Assembly (NCBI RefSeq): GCF_000421165.1
Contig: NZ_ATWI01000009.1
Span: 558,001-622,000 of the forward strand
Length of the DNA: 64,000 nucleotides
From: Marinobacter daepoensis DSM 16072
Lineage (GTDB): Bacteria; Pseudomonadota; Gammaproteobacteria; Pseudomonadales; Oleiphilaceae
Direction: 5' to 3'
Below, one piece after another: positions 17,977 to 28,138 of the stretch. Both the position numbers and the translations under genes were made by a program. The notes beneath the pieces were generated by a model. That model did no database searches. It was not told the origin of the DNA and was given only the letters and a program-made list of their open reading frames with translations. Each line of letters starts with the position of its first letter. The first letter of the stretch is position 1.

Positions 17977-20349
17977 ATGTTCGGGCCAGGCGTTCTGCAC
18001 ATCAAGCTGAGGAGGGAGATCTGGCATATGCGTGGCCAGTTACTGGCCATTGCCCTGGTCATCGCCGGCGGAGTCGCCGTGTGCCTGCTGTCACTGGTGA
18101 ATTACACCTCACTCTCTGCAACCCGTGAGCAGTACTACCAGGAACATCAGTTCGCCGATGTGTTCGTCTCGGTGAAACGAGCCCCCCGCCAACTCGTGCA
18201 ACAAGCGGCCAGCCTTCCTGGCGTTGCCCGCCTGGCAAGCCGGGTGGAAGGCACGGCCAAACTAACCTTGCCCGATTACCCGGAACCGGTATCCGCTCAT
18301 CTGGTTTCCGTGCCGCCCACAGGCCAGCCTCGGGTCAACCAGCTTTTCCTCCGTGAAGGGCGACTGCCAGCCCCCTCCCACGCCCCCGAAGTCTCGATTA
18401 TCGGCAGCTTCGCAGACGCACACCAACTCCGCCTGGATGATACCTTCAGCGCCATCATCAATGGCCGGAAACAAACACTGAAGGTGGTTGGCATAGTCGA
18501 GTCCCCGGAATTCATCTACGTCATTCCGCCCGGCGGCATGCTGCCGGACTACCAACGATTTGGTGTCCTCTGGCTGAATCAGGAAACCCTCGCAGCAGCC
18601 ATGGACATGCGAGGCGCCTTCAATAGCCTGGTCCTTCAAGTTACTCCGGGGCATTCCATCGAAGACGTCATCGACCAGCTGGACCGTCTGCTGGCCCGTT
18701 ATGGGAGCACCGGCGCCTTTGCCCGGCACGACCAGTTTTCGCATCAGTTTCTAAGCGATGAACTGGAGCAACTCAAGGCCATGGCCGTGATCTTCCCTGC
18801 CATTTTCATGGGCGTCGCCATGTTCCTGCTGAACGTCGTGATCACGCGGCTGATCAATACTCAACGCGAGATCGTCGCTATCCTGAAGGCATTTGGCTAC
18901 AGCAACTGGCAAATTGGCTGGCACTACAGCCAGATGGTTCTGGCCATCGCACTCACAGGCCTGGCCATTGGGTGCTTCAGCGGGCTTTGGCTGGGGCATG
19001 AACTGGGGGAGCTCTATATGGACTATTATCGCTTTCCCTCTCTGTTGTTCCGGATCGATCCCCAGTGGCTGGTTTTACTGACCCTGATCAGCCTGGCGGT
19101 CGCCCTGCTCGGTGGCTGGCGCTCCATTCGCTCTGCCGCTGCACTGCCGCCTGCTGAGGCCATGCGGCCCGAGGGTCCGGCCCGATACCACATCACGCCT
19201 CCGGAGCAATTGCTGCCATGGATTCGCTTCCGGCAGCCATCGAGAATGATTGTCCGCCAGCTCTCCAGAAAGCCCGGCAGAACAACCCTTTCGGTGTTTG
19301 GTATCGCCATGGCCACGGCGATTGTGGTGGTGGGAAATTTTCAGTTCAGTTCTGTCTCTCTGATGGTGCATACCCAGTTTGCGCGAGTCCAGAAACAGGA
19401 CCTGACAGCCACCCTGACGGACCCGGTCAATCCATCCGCTCTATTCAATATGGCCCGTCAAAACGGCGTTCGTTATGTTGAAGGCCGCCGGAGTGCACCG
19501 GTGGAGCTGGTACATGAACATCGGCGCTGGCGAACCGTTCTGACCGGAATGCCCCCCGACGCCCATCTCCAGTTTGTCGTTGACCGGAACCTTGAAAACG
19601 TTTCATTACCGCCCGCCGGACTATTACTCACCGACTTTCTCGCCGAGTCATTAGGCGTTCGTACCGGCGATTCGGTGCAGGTGCAGGTGCTGGAGGGAAA
19701 ACGCCCGGTGTTGACTCTGGTGGTGGCTGGCATCACCAGCGAGTTTCTTGGTGTCGGCGCTTACATGAACCTGAACGCCATGAACCGGGCACTACGCGAA
19801 GGCCCCCGGGTGAATCAGGTGTTGATGAACCTGGTGCCGGAACAGAGCAACACCGTCTACCAGTCGCTCAGGGATACACCTGGCATTATGGCCACCAACC
19901 TACGCCAAGCGATGCTAGACAGTTTCTTTGAAACGCTCGCCCGCACGTTTCTGACCTATACATCCATTATCAGCCTGCTCGGCGGCATAATCGCCTTCGG
20001 TGTAATCTACAACACCGCGCGTATTTCCCTCGCCGAGCGTGGCCGGGACCTGGCCAGTCTTCGCGTACTGGGCTATAGCCACAATGAGGTAGCGCACATT
20101 TTGCTGGGCGAGCTTGCCATCCTGCTGTTGCTGGGCATTCCCCTGGGATGGGCCACAGGCTTCGGGCTGGCGGGCCTTGTCGTGACGGCGCTGCAAACAG
20201 AACTCTACCGGGTGCCCGTCGTTGTAACCGGGAAAACCCTGGCACTGGCCGCCAGCGTGGTGGTTCTGTCTGCGTTGATATCGGGCTTCATCACCTGGTG
20301 GCGCCTACGCAGACTCGATCTGGTCGCCGTGCTGAAAACCCGCGAGTAA
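17977..20349 (+). CDS. ABC exporter permease with two FtsX domains
   Basis: 790-residue inner-membrane protein. A first membrane helix at about 20-43 (LLAIALVIAGGVAVCLLSL) precedes a large periplasmic domain, then an FtsX-type helix bundle (about 265-390). A second helix near 440 and periplasmic part are followed by another FtsX bundle ending in ALAASVVVLSALISGFITWW. The duplicated layout is typical of DevC/SalY-like permeases. Works with the ATPase upstream and the HlyD adaptor downstream; substrate not predictable. Confidence 0.9.
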   Translation: MFGPGVLHIKLRREIWHMRGQLLAIALVIAGGVAVCLLSLVNYTSLSATREQYYQEHQFADVFVSVKRAPRQLVQQAASLPGVARLASRVEGTAKLTLPDYPEPVSAHLVSVPPTGQPRVNQLFLREGRLPAPSHAPEVSIIGSFADAHQLRLDDTFSAIINGRKQTLKVVGIVESPEFIYVIPPGGMLPDYQRFGVLWLNQETLAAAMDMRGAFNSLVLQVTPGHSIEDVIDQLDRLLARYGSTGAFARHDQFSHQFLSDELEQLKAMAVIFPAIFMGVAMFLLNVVITRLINTQREIVAILKAFGYSNWQIGWHYSQMVLAIALTGLAIGCFSGLWLGHELGELYMDYYRFPSLLFRIDPQWLVLLTLISLAVALLGGWRSIRSAAALPPAEAMRPEGPARYHITPPEQLLPWIRFRQPSRMIVRQLSRKPGRTTLSVFGIAMATAIVVVGNFQFSSVSLMVHTQFARVQKQDLTATLTDPVNPSALFNMARQNGVRYVEGRRSAPVELVHEHRRWRTVLTGMPPDAHLQFVVDRNLENVSLPPAGLLLTDFLAESLGVRTGDSVQVQVLEGKRPVLTLVVAGITSEFLGVGAYMNLNAMNRALREGPRVNQVLMNLVPEQSNTVYQSLRDTPGIMATNLRQAMLDSFFETLARTFLTYTSIISLLGGIIAFGVIYNTARISLAERGRDLASLRVLGYSHNEVAHILLGELAILLLLGIPLGWATGFGLAGLVVTALQTELYRVPVVVTGKTLALAASVVVLSALISGFITWWRLRRLDLVAVLKTRE

Positions 20350-20376
20350 CCCATTCTACGATGCAAGAGATCAGAC

Positions 20377-21585
20377 ATGGCCGCACAACGCACACCAAAG
20401 GGTAAATGGATCTTCTGGCTTTTCGTCGCCCTGATGATCACCGCTGTGTTCTCATTCGTCCTCAGACCGGAACCCGTATGGGTAGACCTTGCCGCTGTCG
20501 AACGGGGGCCCATGGAGGTGACCATTCTTGAGGAGGGGAAAACCCGGGTGAAGGACCGTTACCTGATTTCCTCCCCCGTGGCCGGGTATATCCATCGGAT
20601 AGAGCTGGACGTAGGTGATCTGGTCAGCCCTGGGGAACTGCTCACCCACGTGGACCCGACCCCCGCCAGTATTCTTGATGCCAGGTCCCGCGCAGAGGCC
20701 GAAGCGAGAGCGGCAGCTGCGCGGGCAGCCCTGCAATCCATTCGCCAGAAAGTTGAGGCCGCCGCAGCCGATGCCGACTTTGCCCGAAACGAATACCAAC
20801 GCTTACAGGCCCTGGAAGCGTCTCGCTTCGTCTCTGCCGAGCAGTTACAACAAGCAAAATCCACCGCCGCACGCTCACAGGCCATTCTGCGCTCTGCGCG
20901 TTTTGATGAAGAAGTGGCAGCTCATGAACTGGCTGCGGCCGAAACTCGTCTTCAGATTTCGACCGCCTCCTCAAACGGGCAGAAACCAGCAGAGCGGGTA
21001 GCCGTGCGCTCCCCGGTCAATGGCGCCGTGCTCTCTCTGGTGCGCCAAAGCGAGGGAGTCATACAGGCCGGTGAACCTATTCTCGAAGTTGGCGACCCCA
21101 GTGCCCTTGAGGTCGTTGTGGATGTCCTCAGTGTTGATGCCGTCAAACTGGAGCCAGGTTTGCGTGTTCGCCTTGGTGGCTGGGGCGGCAAGGAGCTGGA
21201 AGCTACCGTACGACGCGTTGAGCCAATTGGCTTCGAAGATGTCTCTGCACTAGGCGTGGAAGAACAGCGGGTTCAGGTGATCGCAGACATGGTCAGCCCC
21301 CGGGAAGAATGGCAGCAACTCGGAGATGGCTATCGGGTGGATGCCCGCTTCATACTCTGGCAGTCTCAAGACACCCTTCTGGTACCCGCATCCGCCATTT
21401 TCGAACACAATGGCCGGCCTACCGTGTTTGTCATCCTCGATGGCGCTGCTTATCACCGCACGCTAAAAACGGGCCAGTCAAACGGGCTGGCAACCCAGGT
21501 AACAGAGGGACTCCGGGAACAAGACCAGGTCGTTCGCCATCCGGGCCGGGGGCTGAGTAACGGAGACCGAATCCGAGTGCGCTAG
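20377..21585 (+). CDS. HlyD-family periplasmic adaptor subunit
   Basis: 402-residue membrane-fusion protein. N-terminal anchor IFWLFVALMITAVFSFVL (about 12-29), then a split lipoyl-like domain (LISSPVAGYIHRIELDVGDLVSPGELL and VRSPVNGAVLSLVRQSEGVIQAGEPILEVGD). Between them is an alanine-rich coiled hairpin at about 100-195. The C-terminal barrel includes LLVPASAIFEHNGRPTVFVI. Completes a tripartite-type exporter with the two preceding genes; no outer-membrane channel is encoded nearby, so a TolC-like partner elsewhere is presumed. Confidence 0.9.
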   Translation: MAAQRTPKGKWIFWLFVALMITAVFSFVLRPEPVWVDLAAVERGPMEVTILEEGKTRVKDRYLISSPVAGYIHRIELDVGDLVSPGELLTHVDPTPASILDARSRAEAEARAAAARAALQSIRQKVEAAAADADFARNEYQRLQALEASRFVSAEQLQQAKSTAARSQAILRSARFDEEVAAHELAAAETRLQISTASSNGQKPAERVAVRSPVNGAVLSLVRQSEGVIQAGEPILEVGDPSALEVVVDVLSVDAVKLEPGLRVRLGGWGGKELEATVRRVEPIGFEDVSALGVEEQRVQVIADMVSPREEWQQLGDGYRVDARFILWQSQDTLLVPASAIFEHNGRPTVFVILDGAAYHRTLKTGQSNGLATQVTEGLREQDQVVRHPGRGLSNGDRIRVR

Positions 21586-21591
21586 CCGTAG

Positions 21592-21888
21592 TCAGCGAGT
21601 GAAGTCGTCCACCTCATCGTACACAGTAACGGAAAGGCGTTCGCCAATCTCGCGCATGCCAACCATCTCCGAGGGATTGTCGGCCACCCAGAAGGCTTCC
21701 CAGCTGTCCTGAGAATCCCACCGCGCAACCGTGAGCACCTCGGTTTTATCTTCGGGTCCACGAAGCATAAAACTCCCGAGGGCGCCCGGAACGGTCTCAT
21801 GGATGTGGTTCGTTGTGCGAGCCCACACCTCCCGGAACTTTGCAAAGTCTTCTTCTTTTACCCGCCAGCGATACACTATCCGGATCAT
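21592..21888 (-). CDS. Antibiotic biosynthesis monooxygenase (ABM) domain protein
   Basis: 98-residue ferredoxin-like ABM-fold protein: MIRIVYRWRVKEEDFAKFREVWARTTNHI, then GALGSFMLRGPEDKTEVLTVARWDSQDSWEAFW. The family includes small monooxygenases and haem-degrading proteins, but many members lack known function. Its start overlaps the stop of the CPCC gene by four bases (ATGA), so the two form an operon. Convergent with the HlyD gene. Confidence 0.8.
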   Translation of the reverse strand: MIRIVYRWRVKEEDFAKFREVWARTTNHIHETVPGALGSFMLRGPEDKTEVLTVARWDSQDSWEAFWVADNPSEMVGMREIGERLSVTVYDEVDDFTR

Positions 21889-22232
21889 TCCCCCACTCCA
21901 TGTTTATTGCCTGGATTATGAATGATCGTGGCACTGACCGCCCGCCCATTCCGCAGCGTGTACTTTCGAATATTGATATCCGACGGCGCTGGCTCGCGAA
22001 CGTGGGATTTGTCTTTTGGATCACTGACACCGAGCTGCAGAAAGTTCACCCGCCCTTCCGTTAATGTCACGTAGTTGGGCCCGCCCCAGCACTCATTCTC
22101 CTCGGGGTCATCCTGGCCATCGTCTTCCCAGAAACAAATGGCGCAAATGTGATATCGGCCCGCGTCTCCCAGCGTCGCATAACCGCAGCAAGGGCAGGCG
22201 AATAACCCATTGATGGCTCGTTCTCGTTTCAT
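21885..22232 (-). CDS. CPCC-type cysteine-rich protein
   Basis: 115 residues. The N-terminus has two paired-cysteine motifs, CPCCGYATLGDAGRYHICAICFWEDDGQDD, as in the Cys-rich CPCC family (probably a zinc ribbon). This is followed by GGPNYVTLTEGRVNFLQLG, also conserved in the family. Function unknown. Translationally coupled to the ABM gene downstream. Confidence 0.8.
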   Translation of the reverse strand: MKRERAINGLFACPCCGYATLGDAGRYHICAICFWEDDGQDDPEENECWGGPNYVTLTEGRVNFLQLGVSDPKDKSHVREPAPSDINIRKYTLRNGRAVSATIIHNPGNKHGVGE

Positions 22233-22274
22233 CGTTTCTGCAAATGTCCTGACTCACTGAAGGAAACCAGATGG

Positions 22275-22448
22275 CTACCAGGTATTTTCATCCTGTCGGT
22301 CTTTGCGTTCCTGCTCGGCTTTGCGCTCACGAATACGGTCGAGCTTTTCCTTGGGCAGCTTCATATTGGCGGTGTCTCGCAGCAGCAACAGGCTACCGAC
22401 AACCATCGCAAAAGCCGCGAAAATGAACAACCATCCAATCATTGGCAT
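22275..22448 (-). CDS. DUF2897-type small membrane protein
   Basis: 57 residues reading MPMIGWLFIFAAFAMVV at the N-terminus, one membrane helix (about 4-24), then a charged cytoplasmic tail with KLPKEKLDRIRERKAEQERK. The single helix, the MKLPKE segment after it and the size match the DUF2897 family; function unknown. ATG at 22448 is preceded by GGAGATACTGAG; an ATG two codons later is equally possible. Separated by 42 bases from the CPCC gene downstream. Confidence 0.75.
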   Translation of the reverse strand: MPMIGWLFIFAAFAMVVGSLLLLRDTANMKLPKEKLDRIRERKAEQERKDRQDENTW

Positions 22449-22618
22449 CTCAGTATCTCCCAGGGGCGATGGTTACCAGTGTACACTTGCCCGACGCCAC
22501 CATAAACTCGCTGGCCAAAGCCCTTGGCAGGCGAAAACGGCTTGTCGAGCTTTGGCCCGCTCCGTACTATTGCCTCACACTCCTTTGTCCCACTCCATGT
22601 CTCCGGATCTGAACAGCC

Positions 22619-23425
22619 ATGCGCAAACAAGTTGATGTGAAGGTCGAGAGCCCGATAACGGCCGTTGATGCTCTGGCCAGTGCCTCTGGCCTGCCCAAGC
22701 AGCGGATAAAAGACGCCATGGCAAAAGGCGCGTGCTGGTGGGTACAAAAAGGCAAGCAGGTTCGGCTTCGTAAAGCCAAACGTGACCTGAAACCAGGCAC
22801 GCGGATCCAGTTGTTCTATGACGATCAGGTATTGGCCAGAACGCCCGAACCCCCTTCCCTTATAGAAAACAAAGGCCGATACAGCGTCTGGTTCAAACCC
22901 CACGGCCTGCTGTCTCAGGGCTCACAGTGGGGAGATCATTGCAGCTTGCTTCGCATCGCCGAAACAAGACTGAATCACCCCTGCTTTCTGGTCCACCGGC
23001 TAGATGCGGATGCCGCCGGCCTGATGCTGATTGCTCACGACGGCAAAGCCGCCGCCGCTCTGTCAGAGCTATTTGCCGGTCGAACCATGACGAAAATCTA
23101 TCGGGCCACCGTAACGGGGGCTCTTGAGAGCAATCAACAGCTGATCGACCAGGCGCTGGATGGCAAACCTTCCGTTAGCCGAGTGACCACGCTGGAGATA
23201 CAGCCGGAGGAGCCAGCAAGAACCCTGGTGGAAGTTGCCATTGAAACCGGCCGGAAACACCAGATTCGCCGCCACCTGGCGGGTATTGGCCACGCCATCG
23301 TAGGCGACCGGTTATACGGCACTCCGGATGCGGAGGGCTTGCAGCTTGTCGCAATACAACTGGCTTTCCAGTGCCCCTTTACAGGACAACACCTGACGTT
23401 CTCCGCACCGGTTCCCCGTCCCTGA
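22619..23425 (+). CDS. RluA-family pseudouridine synthase
   Basis: 268 residues. An S4-like N-terminus (about 1-70) is followed by the catalytic domain with YSVWFKPHGLLSQGS, the motif HRLDADAAGLML with catalytic Asp129 (the usual T-S-G is A-A-G here), KIYRATVTG and ETGRKHQIRRHLAGIGHAIVGDRLYG. It isomerises uridine in rRNA or tRNA; the target (23S rRNA or tRNA) cannot be assigned from sequence alone. Monocistronic, ending at a strong terminator. Confidence 0.88.
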   Translation: MRKQVDVKVESPITAVDALASASGLPKQRIKDAMAKGACWWVQKGKQVRLRKAKRDLKPGTRIQLFYDDQVLARTPEPPSLIENKGRYSVWFKPHGLLSQGSQWGDHCSLLRIAETRLNHPCFLVHRLDADAAGLMLIAHDGKAAAALSELFAGRTMTKIYRATVTGALESNQQLIDQALDGKPSVSRVTTLEIQPEEPARTLVEVAIETGRKHQIRRHLAGIGHAIVGDRLYGTPDAEGLQLVAIQLAFQCPFTGQHLTFSAPVPRP

Positions 23426-23430
23426 AACGC

Positions 23431-23457
23431 AAAAAGGCCAGCGTAACGCTGGCCTTA
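23431..23457. terminator. Bidirectional intrinsic terminator
   Basis: AAGGCCAGCG-taa-CGCTGGCCTT perfect hairpin preceded by an A-run (23431-23435) and placed between two convergent genes. It serves the pseudouridine synthase on the plus strand weakly and the epimerase on the minus strand, where the A-run becomes a U-run. Confidence 0.88.
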
Positions 23458-23476
23458 TCAATCGTTTGCTTACAGG

Positions 23477-24484
23477 TCAGGCTTTGTAGAAATCCCGGTA
23501 CCAGTCGACAAAGTTAGCAATCCCCTCTTCCACCGAAGTGGCTGGTTTATAGCCAACATCATCAATCAGGTCGTCCACATTGGCATAAGTGGCTGGCACA
23601 TCCCCCGGCTGCAGCGGCAACAGGTTCTTCTCGGCCTTCTTACCCAGACGCTCTTCGATGATTTCGATAAAGCGGGACAACTCCACCGGATTATTGCTGC
23701 CGATGTTGTAGATTCGATAAGGTGCTTTGCTGGTGCCCGGATCAGGCAGTGATCCACTCCAGGCATCGTTGGGCTGAGCAACGTTATCGAGGGTCCGGAT
23801 AACCCCTTCCACAATGTCATCAATGTACGTGAAATCCCGTCTGTGATGGCCGTGGTTGAAGACGTCAATCGGCTCGCCCGCCAGAATCTTTTTGGTAAAG
23901 ATAAACAGCGCCATATCTGGCCGGCCCCAGGGGCCATACACGGTAAAGAACCTGAGCCCGGTGGTCGGCAAGTTATACAGATGACTGTAGGTATGCGCCA
24001 TCAGCTCATTGGCTTTCTTGGAAGCCGCATACAGGCTGAGAGGATGGTCTACGTTGTCATGCACCGAAAAAGGCATGCTTTCATTGGCACCGTATACGGA
24101 ACTGCTGGAGGCATACACCAGGTGCTCGACACCATTGTGGCGGCACCCCTCCAGTATGTTCATGAACCCCACCAGATTGGCATCCACATAGGCATGCGGG
24201 TTTTCCAGCGAGTAACGAACTCCGGCCTGTGCTGCGAGATGGACCACCCGCTCCGGCTTGTGCTCACGAAACAAGGCTTCCATGGCATCGCGATCAGCCA
24301 CATCCTGGCGTACTTCCGTGAACCCTGGCTTGTTCAGCAAACGAGCCAGGCGGGCTTCCTTGAGATTAACGTCGTAATAATCGTTGACGTTGTCCACACC
24401 GATCACTTCATCACCACGATCCAGCAGACGATGGGCAAGATGCGAGCCGATGAAACCGGCGGTTCCCGTAACGAGGATTTTCAA
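23477..24484 (-). CDS. NAD-dependent sugar-nucleotide epimerase (UDP-glucuronate 4-epimerase-like)
   Basis: 335-residue extended SDR. Begins [21 protein letters not shown] with the Rossmann GxxGxxG, then [42 protein letters not shown], catalytic YAASKKANE and [32 protein letters not shown]. This motif set is typical of GalE-like UDP-glucuronate/galacturonate epimerases used for surface polysaccharide. The start is taken as TTG at 24484, with GGAG eight bases upstream and the Rossmann motif at once; an in-frame ATG far upstream would add 41 unrelated residues across a terminator. It could use UDP-glucuronate made by the Ugd encoded at 44.9-46.2 kb. Confidence 0.88.
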   Translation of the reverse strand: MKILVTGTAGFIGSHLAHRLLDRGDEVIGVDNVNDYYDVNLKEARLARLLNKPGFTEVRQDVADRDAMEALFREHKPERVVHLAAQAGVRYSLENPHAYVDANLVGFMNILEGCRHNGVEHLVYASSSSVYGANESMPFSVHDNVDHPLSLYAASKKANELMAHTYSHLYNLPTTGLRFFTVYGPWGRPDMALFIFTKKILAGEPIDVFNHGHHRRDFTYIDDIVEGVIRTLDNVAQPNDAWSGSLPDPGTSKAPYRIYNIGSNNPVELSRFIEIIEERLGKKAEKNLLPLQPGDVPATYANVDDLIDDVGYKPATSVEEGIANFVDWYRDFYKA

Positions 24485-24500
24485 GTTCTGTTCTCCATGA

Positions 24501-24524
24501 AAATGGCGCCCGAAGGCGCCTTTG
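24501..24524 (-). terminator. Intrinsic terminator after the beta-barrel gene
   Basis: Minus-strand hairpin AAGGCGCC-TTCG-GGCGCCATTTT (arms 24505-24510 and 24515-24520, UUCG-type tetraloop) lies between the outer-membrane protein stop and the epimerase start, with a short U-run. Confidence 0.75.
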
Positions 24525-24536
24525 TATCTGTCCTGA

Positions 24537-25271
24537 TCAGAAAGCCACGCCAACACTGGCGAACGGCCCGGACAATTCGACATCCAGTTTGTCGTCATCG
24601 TCCTCATAATCGATTGACATCTGACGGTAGCCCGCTCTCAGCTGCAGCATCGCGATTTCGTACTGACCATAGGCGTTAAAATCGTGAAGTGAATCGCCGT
24701 CAAAACTGATGACGTTACCTTCCGCGCCCACGGAGACGCCGGTAAACGGTAAATCAAAGCGGGCAGCAAGGTACCCCATCGGCACTACTGCATCAACGGA
24801 GGTTTTACTCACCCGACCACCAATCACCGTATCCCGGACGACCAGCTCGCCATCAAATTTTCGAGCCGTCAGCCCAAGATCCAGATTGACCCAGTTATCC
24901 AGCACTTCATAGTAGAAAGTCGCGTCAAACTGGTCTATATCCAGCTCAGAACGAACATCCGCGCTAAAAATGCCATCAAAGCCTTCGGGACCAATTTCAC
25001 CATTTCCACTCTGGGAAATGCTGGTGTAATTCAACCGTACGTTCGGCAGAACCGGGATCGGATGCTCAAAGAAAGCGGTAAAGTTAGCGTTGCTGTCACT
25101 GTCGAGGTCGAGATCTTTCTCAATATCAACGGCGGAATCCTTGTTAACCACTTCGCCGGAAAAATCGGAATCCCAGTAACTCACGGTCGCACCAACGCCC
25201 AGGATATCCGCACTCGCAAGCGGTGCCGCAAGAGCCAGTGAACCACCCACAACAATCATCAGTTTACGCAT
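24537..25271 (-). CDS. TIGR04219-type outer-membrane beta-barrel protein
   Basis: 244 residues with a signal peptide ([21 protein letters not shown], cleavage after ASA). The mature part starts [20 protein letters not shown], has alternating aromatic/hydrophobic strands and ends with a terminal strand closing in F (ASVGVAF), the usual outer-membrane insertion signal. The pattern matches the TIGR04219 family of small barrels found in marine gammaproteobacteria; role unknown. It lies 32 bases downstream of purC. Confidence 0.82.
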   Translation of the reverse strand: MRKLMIVVGGSLALAAPLASADILGVGATVSYWDSDFSGEVVNKDSAVDIEKDLDLDSDSNANFTAFFEHPIPVLPNVRLNYTSISQSGNGEIGPEGFDGIFSADVRSELDIDQFDATFYYEVLDNWVNLDLGLTARKFDGELVVRDTVIGGRVSKTSVDAVVPMGYLAARFDLPFTGVSVGAEGNVISFDGDSLHDFNAYGQYEIAMLQLRAGYRQMSIDYEDDDDKLDVELSGPFASVGVAF

Positions 25272-25303
25272 AACGCACCCGTTTTTTTGGTTGTATTGCC
25301 AGG

Positions 25304-26017
25304 TCAGTCAAAACGAATGCCAAGACGGCGACCGACTTCTTCATAGGTTTCAATCACGTCGCCAAGGCCCTGACGAAAGCGATCCTTATCCATTTTCTTC
25401 CGGGTTTCCTTGTCCCAGATACGGCAACCATCCGGGCTGAACTCATCCCCCAACACAATCTGACCACCGCTACGCCCGAACTCAAGCTTATAGTCGACCA
25501 GCAGCATACCGGCGTCGTCAAACAGTTTTTTGAGAACATCATTTACTTTGTAGGTCAGTTCCTTCATCCGGGCCAGTTCTGTGTCCTTCGCCCAACCGAA
25601 ACTGACTGCCAGTGACTCGTTCACCATGGGGTCGTGCAATTCATCGTTTTTCAGGAACAGCTCAAACGTTGGCGGCGTCAGCTCCTGCCCTTCTTCCACG
25701 CCCAGGCGACGACACAGGCTACCCGCAGAAACGTTGCGGACCACACACTCTACCGGAATCATGTCCAGCTTCTTGACCAGAGACTCGGTGTCAGACAGCA
25801 AACCCTCAAAATGGGTAGGAACCCCGGCGGCTTCCAGTTTTTCCATAATGAACGCGTTGAACTTGTTGTTCACCATGCCTTTCCGGTTCAGCTGTTCTTT
25901 TTTCTCACCATCAAACGCTGAGGTATCATCCCGGAACACCAGAACAAAGCGTTCCGGATCGTCAGTGCGGTAGACTGATTTTGCCTTGCCAGCGTATAGC
26001 TCTTCGCGCTTTTCCAT
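25304..26017 (-). CDS. purC: SAICAR synthetase
   Basis: 237 residues, the E. coli-type length. Purine step joining aspartate to CAIR. Visible: [76 protein letters not shown] and [14 protein letters not shown]. The ATG at 26017 has GGAGAAGG just upstream and matches the family start, whereas an earlier in-frame start would overlap bamC. The dapA-bamC-purC order is conserved in gammaproteobacteria. Confidence 0.96.
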   Translation of the reverse strand: MEKREELYAGKAKSVYRTDDPERFVLVFRDDTSAFDGEKKEQLNRKGMVNNKFNAFIMEKLEAAGVPTHFEGLLSDTESLVKKLDMIPVECVVRNVSAGSLCRRLGVEEGQELTPPTFELFLKNDELHDPMVNESLAVSFGWAKDTELARMKELTYKVNDVLKKLFDDAGMLLVDYKLEFGRSGGQIVLGDEFSPDGCRIWDKETRKKMDKDRFRQGLGDVIETYEEVGRRLGIRFD

Positions 26018-26058
26018 TACCTTCTCCAAACGGTTGGTGGCCAGCGCCACCCCGTTAA

Positions 26059-27153
26059 TCAATACAGATGTTCAAATAATTGTGTGAGCAGATCTGACGA
26101 GGTACGTTCGCCCTCATAGCTGTCCTGCCGCTCCGCTGTCACGCTCATGGCGTCGCCAGATTGCTGAATCCGGATTGTGTGCGTGTGAACCGGTTTGCCA
26201 GCGTCGCTGAACCAGGAGAACCATCCGGGACTGCGTTCCTCTTCGGTCCGGAAATCAACCTGTAGCCAGCCCTCGCTGCGGTTCAGATCGAGGATGGGCA
26301 GCGCCATATCTTCCAGTGATCGGTTCACTTCCGCCCAGGTACGCCCAAAGTCCAGATCAACCCGGATGGCAACGGCTTCTTCAGCCTCCGACAAAAGGCG
26401 AACCAGCGGCTTGGAGACCATACCAGAGGCCGCCCGGGAGAAGGATTTGCTGTCTTCCCGCTCCTTCAGAAACTCACCCAGTTCTGTCAGCAGCTCTCGC
26501 TGCTGCTGCCCGGGCGTTCTTCCGGCGCCGTCATCACTTTCCCAGGCCACAAGCTCCCCGGGCGTACTCCCCAGTTCCAGTATCCGAACACGGATCTCCG
26601 TGGTCTTGCGGCGAATGCCCGGCGCCAGACGAACCTGAAGGAGTACTTTGGGCTCTGCGGCTGTCGCGTCACTTTCCATCCCCAGCAGACGCCGGCTGCG
26701 CATGCTGTAGTTGGCCAGTTCACTCTGAAAAATACCTAACTGGGGGCTGTCATACGCTACCCCGAGACCGCGTTCACTCATCCAGGCACCGACCACGGGC
26801 CACAGCCGCCCCGGTACCTCGTTAACCAACAACCAGATACGGTCGTCCAGCTCTTCAATCACATAATTCTGATCAAGGATCTCAGAGGTCATGTCCGGTG
26901 GACGGGGTATGGATGACGGGTAAAGACCGCGGGAATCGTCGGTGCTGATCGTACGGATCGGCATCGCCTCCCCCACCCGGGAGGAGTCCAGCCCCTCGGG
27001 AATCTGGATCGGCTGACCTTCCTGCGCGTCAACATAACCTTCTGACCGGTCATCAATCAGACTGCAGCCAACCAGAGCGCCCGACAGCAGCATGGCTGCC
27101 ACAGGGCGACTGACAAACAAGACTTTTTCACGGGCTCTTGCAGGAACCTGCAT
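26059..27153 (-). CDS. bamC: BAM complex lipoprotein BamC
   Basis: 364-residue outer-membrane lipoprotein of the beta-barrel assembly machine. The signal sequence ends in lipobox SGALVGC (Cys about 30), followed by the unstructured BamD-binding segment ([22 protein letters not shown]) and two helix-grip domains. The length and the [18 protein letters not shown] stretch agree with the family. GGAG seven bases before the ATG supports the start. Sits between dapA and purC as in many relatives. Confidence 0.9.
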   Translation of the reverse strand: MQVPARAREKVLFVSRPVAAMLLSGALVGCSLIDDRSEGYVDAQEGQPIQIPEGLDSSRVGEAMPIRTISTDDSRGLYPSSIPRPPDMTSEILDQNYVIEELDDRIWLLVNEVPGRLWPVVGAWMSERGLGVAYDSPQLGIFQSELANYSMRSRRLLGMESDATAAEPKVLLQVRLAPGIRRKTTEIRVRILELGSTPGELVAWESDDGAGRTPGQQQRELLTELGEFLKEREDSKSFSRAASGMVSKPLVRLLSEAEEAVAIRVDLDFGRTWAEVNRSLEDMALPILDLNRSEGWLQVDFRTEEERSPGWFSWFSDAGKPVHTHTIRIQQSGDAMSVTAERQDSYEGERTSSDLLTQLFEHLY

Positions 27154-27185
27154 CGGGTTACTCCGGTTTACGGTAACGGTTGGCC

Positions 27186-28064
27186 TCAGAGAACACCCGA
27201 GGCCTTGAGCGCGTCTTCCACTTCACCGTGGAACTTTTCACTGAGCAGTGTCAGCGGCAGACGGATACCTTCACCGATCATGCCCATGCGGAACAACGCC
27301 CATTTTACCGGAATCGGGTTCGCTTCAAGGAACAGCTTCCGGTTCAGGGGCATCAGCAGCTCATTCAACCGACGAGTTTCTTCCTCGTTGCCCGCAACAG
27401 CCGCTTCACAAAGCTGGGCCATTGATTTGGGAGCAACGTTGGCGGTCACCGACACGTTTCCTTTTGCGCCTGCCAGCATGAGATCTGCCGCCGTCGCATC
27501 GTCGCCCGAATAAACCGCCAGGCGGCCATTCAGTGCTTCAATCAGCTCGGTGCCCCGGGGGATGTTTCCGGTCGCATCCTTGATACCGATAATGTTCGGG
27601 ATGTCAGCCAGACGGACCACGGTTTCATTCAACATATCGCAGGCGGTACGGCCCGGTACGTTGTAGAGAATCTGATTCATCCCCGGAACCGCTTCGGCAA
27701 TCGCCTTGAAATGCTGGTACAAGCCTTCCTGAGTAGGTTTGTTGTAGTACGGCACCACGAGCAGACAGGCATCTGCACCAGCTTTCTGCGCTTCGGTGGT
27801 CAGCCAGATGGCTTCACGCGTACTATTACCACCTGTGCCGGCAATGACGGGAATCCGACCGTCCACGCGTTTTATGATATGCCCGATGGTCCGGATATGT
27901 TCTTCCGGATCAAGGGTTGCGGATTCGCCGGTGGTACCCACGGCCACAATGCCATGCGTGCCGTTGTCAATATGGAAGTCCACCAGTTTGTCCAGCTCCT
28001 CCCAGTGAATGTCACCGTTTGGATGCATGGGCGTGACCAGTGCGACAAGGCTACCCGTAATCAT
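27186..28064 (-). CDS. dapA: 4-hydroxy-tetrahydrodipicolinate synthase
   Basis: Lysine/diaminopimelate pathway enzyme condensing pyruvate with aspartate semialdehyde. 292 residues. [24 protein letters not shown] start, [40 protein letters not shown] and the Schiff-base lysine in [10 protein letters not shown]. First gene of the dapA-bamC-purC run, divergent from bcp. Confidence 0.96.
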   Translation of the reverse strand: MITGSLVALVTPMHPNGDIHWEELDKLVDFHIDNGTHGIVAVGTTGESATLDPEEHIRTIGHIIKRVDGRIPVIAGTGGNSTREAIWLTTEAQKAGADACLLVVPYYNKPTQEGLYQHFKAIAEAVPGMNQILYNVPGRTACDMLNETVVRLADIPNIIGIKDATGNIPRGTELIEALNGRLAVYSGDDATAADLMLAGAKGNVSVTANVAPKSMAQLCEAAVAGNEEETRRLNELLMPLNRKLFLEANPIPVKWALFRMGMIGEGIRLPLTLLSEKFHGEVEDALKASGVL

Positions 28065-28138
28065 AAAAGCTCCGTCCAGATAAAACCGATATGGTAATGT
28101 TGGGCTCGAACTGACACAAGGGAATTAAAGGAGATGTC

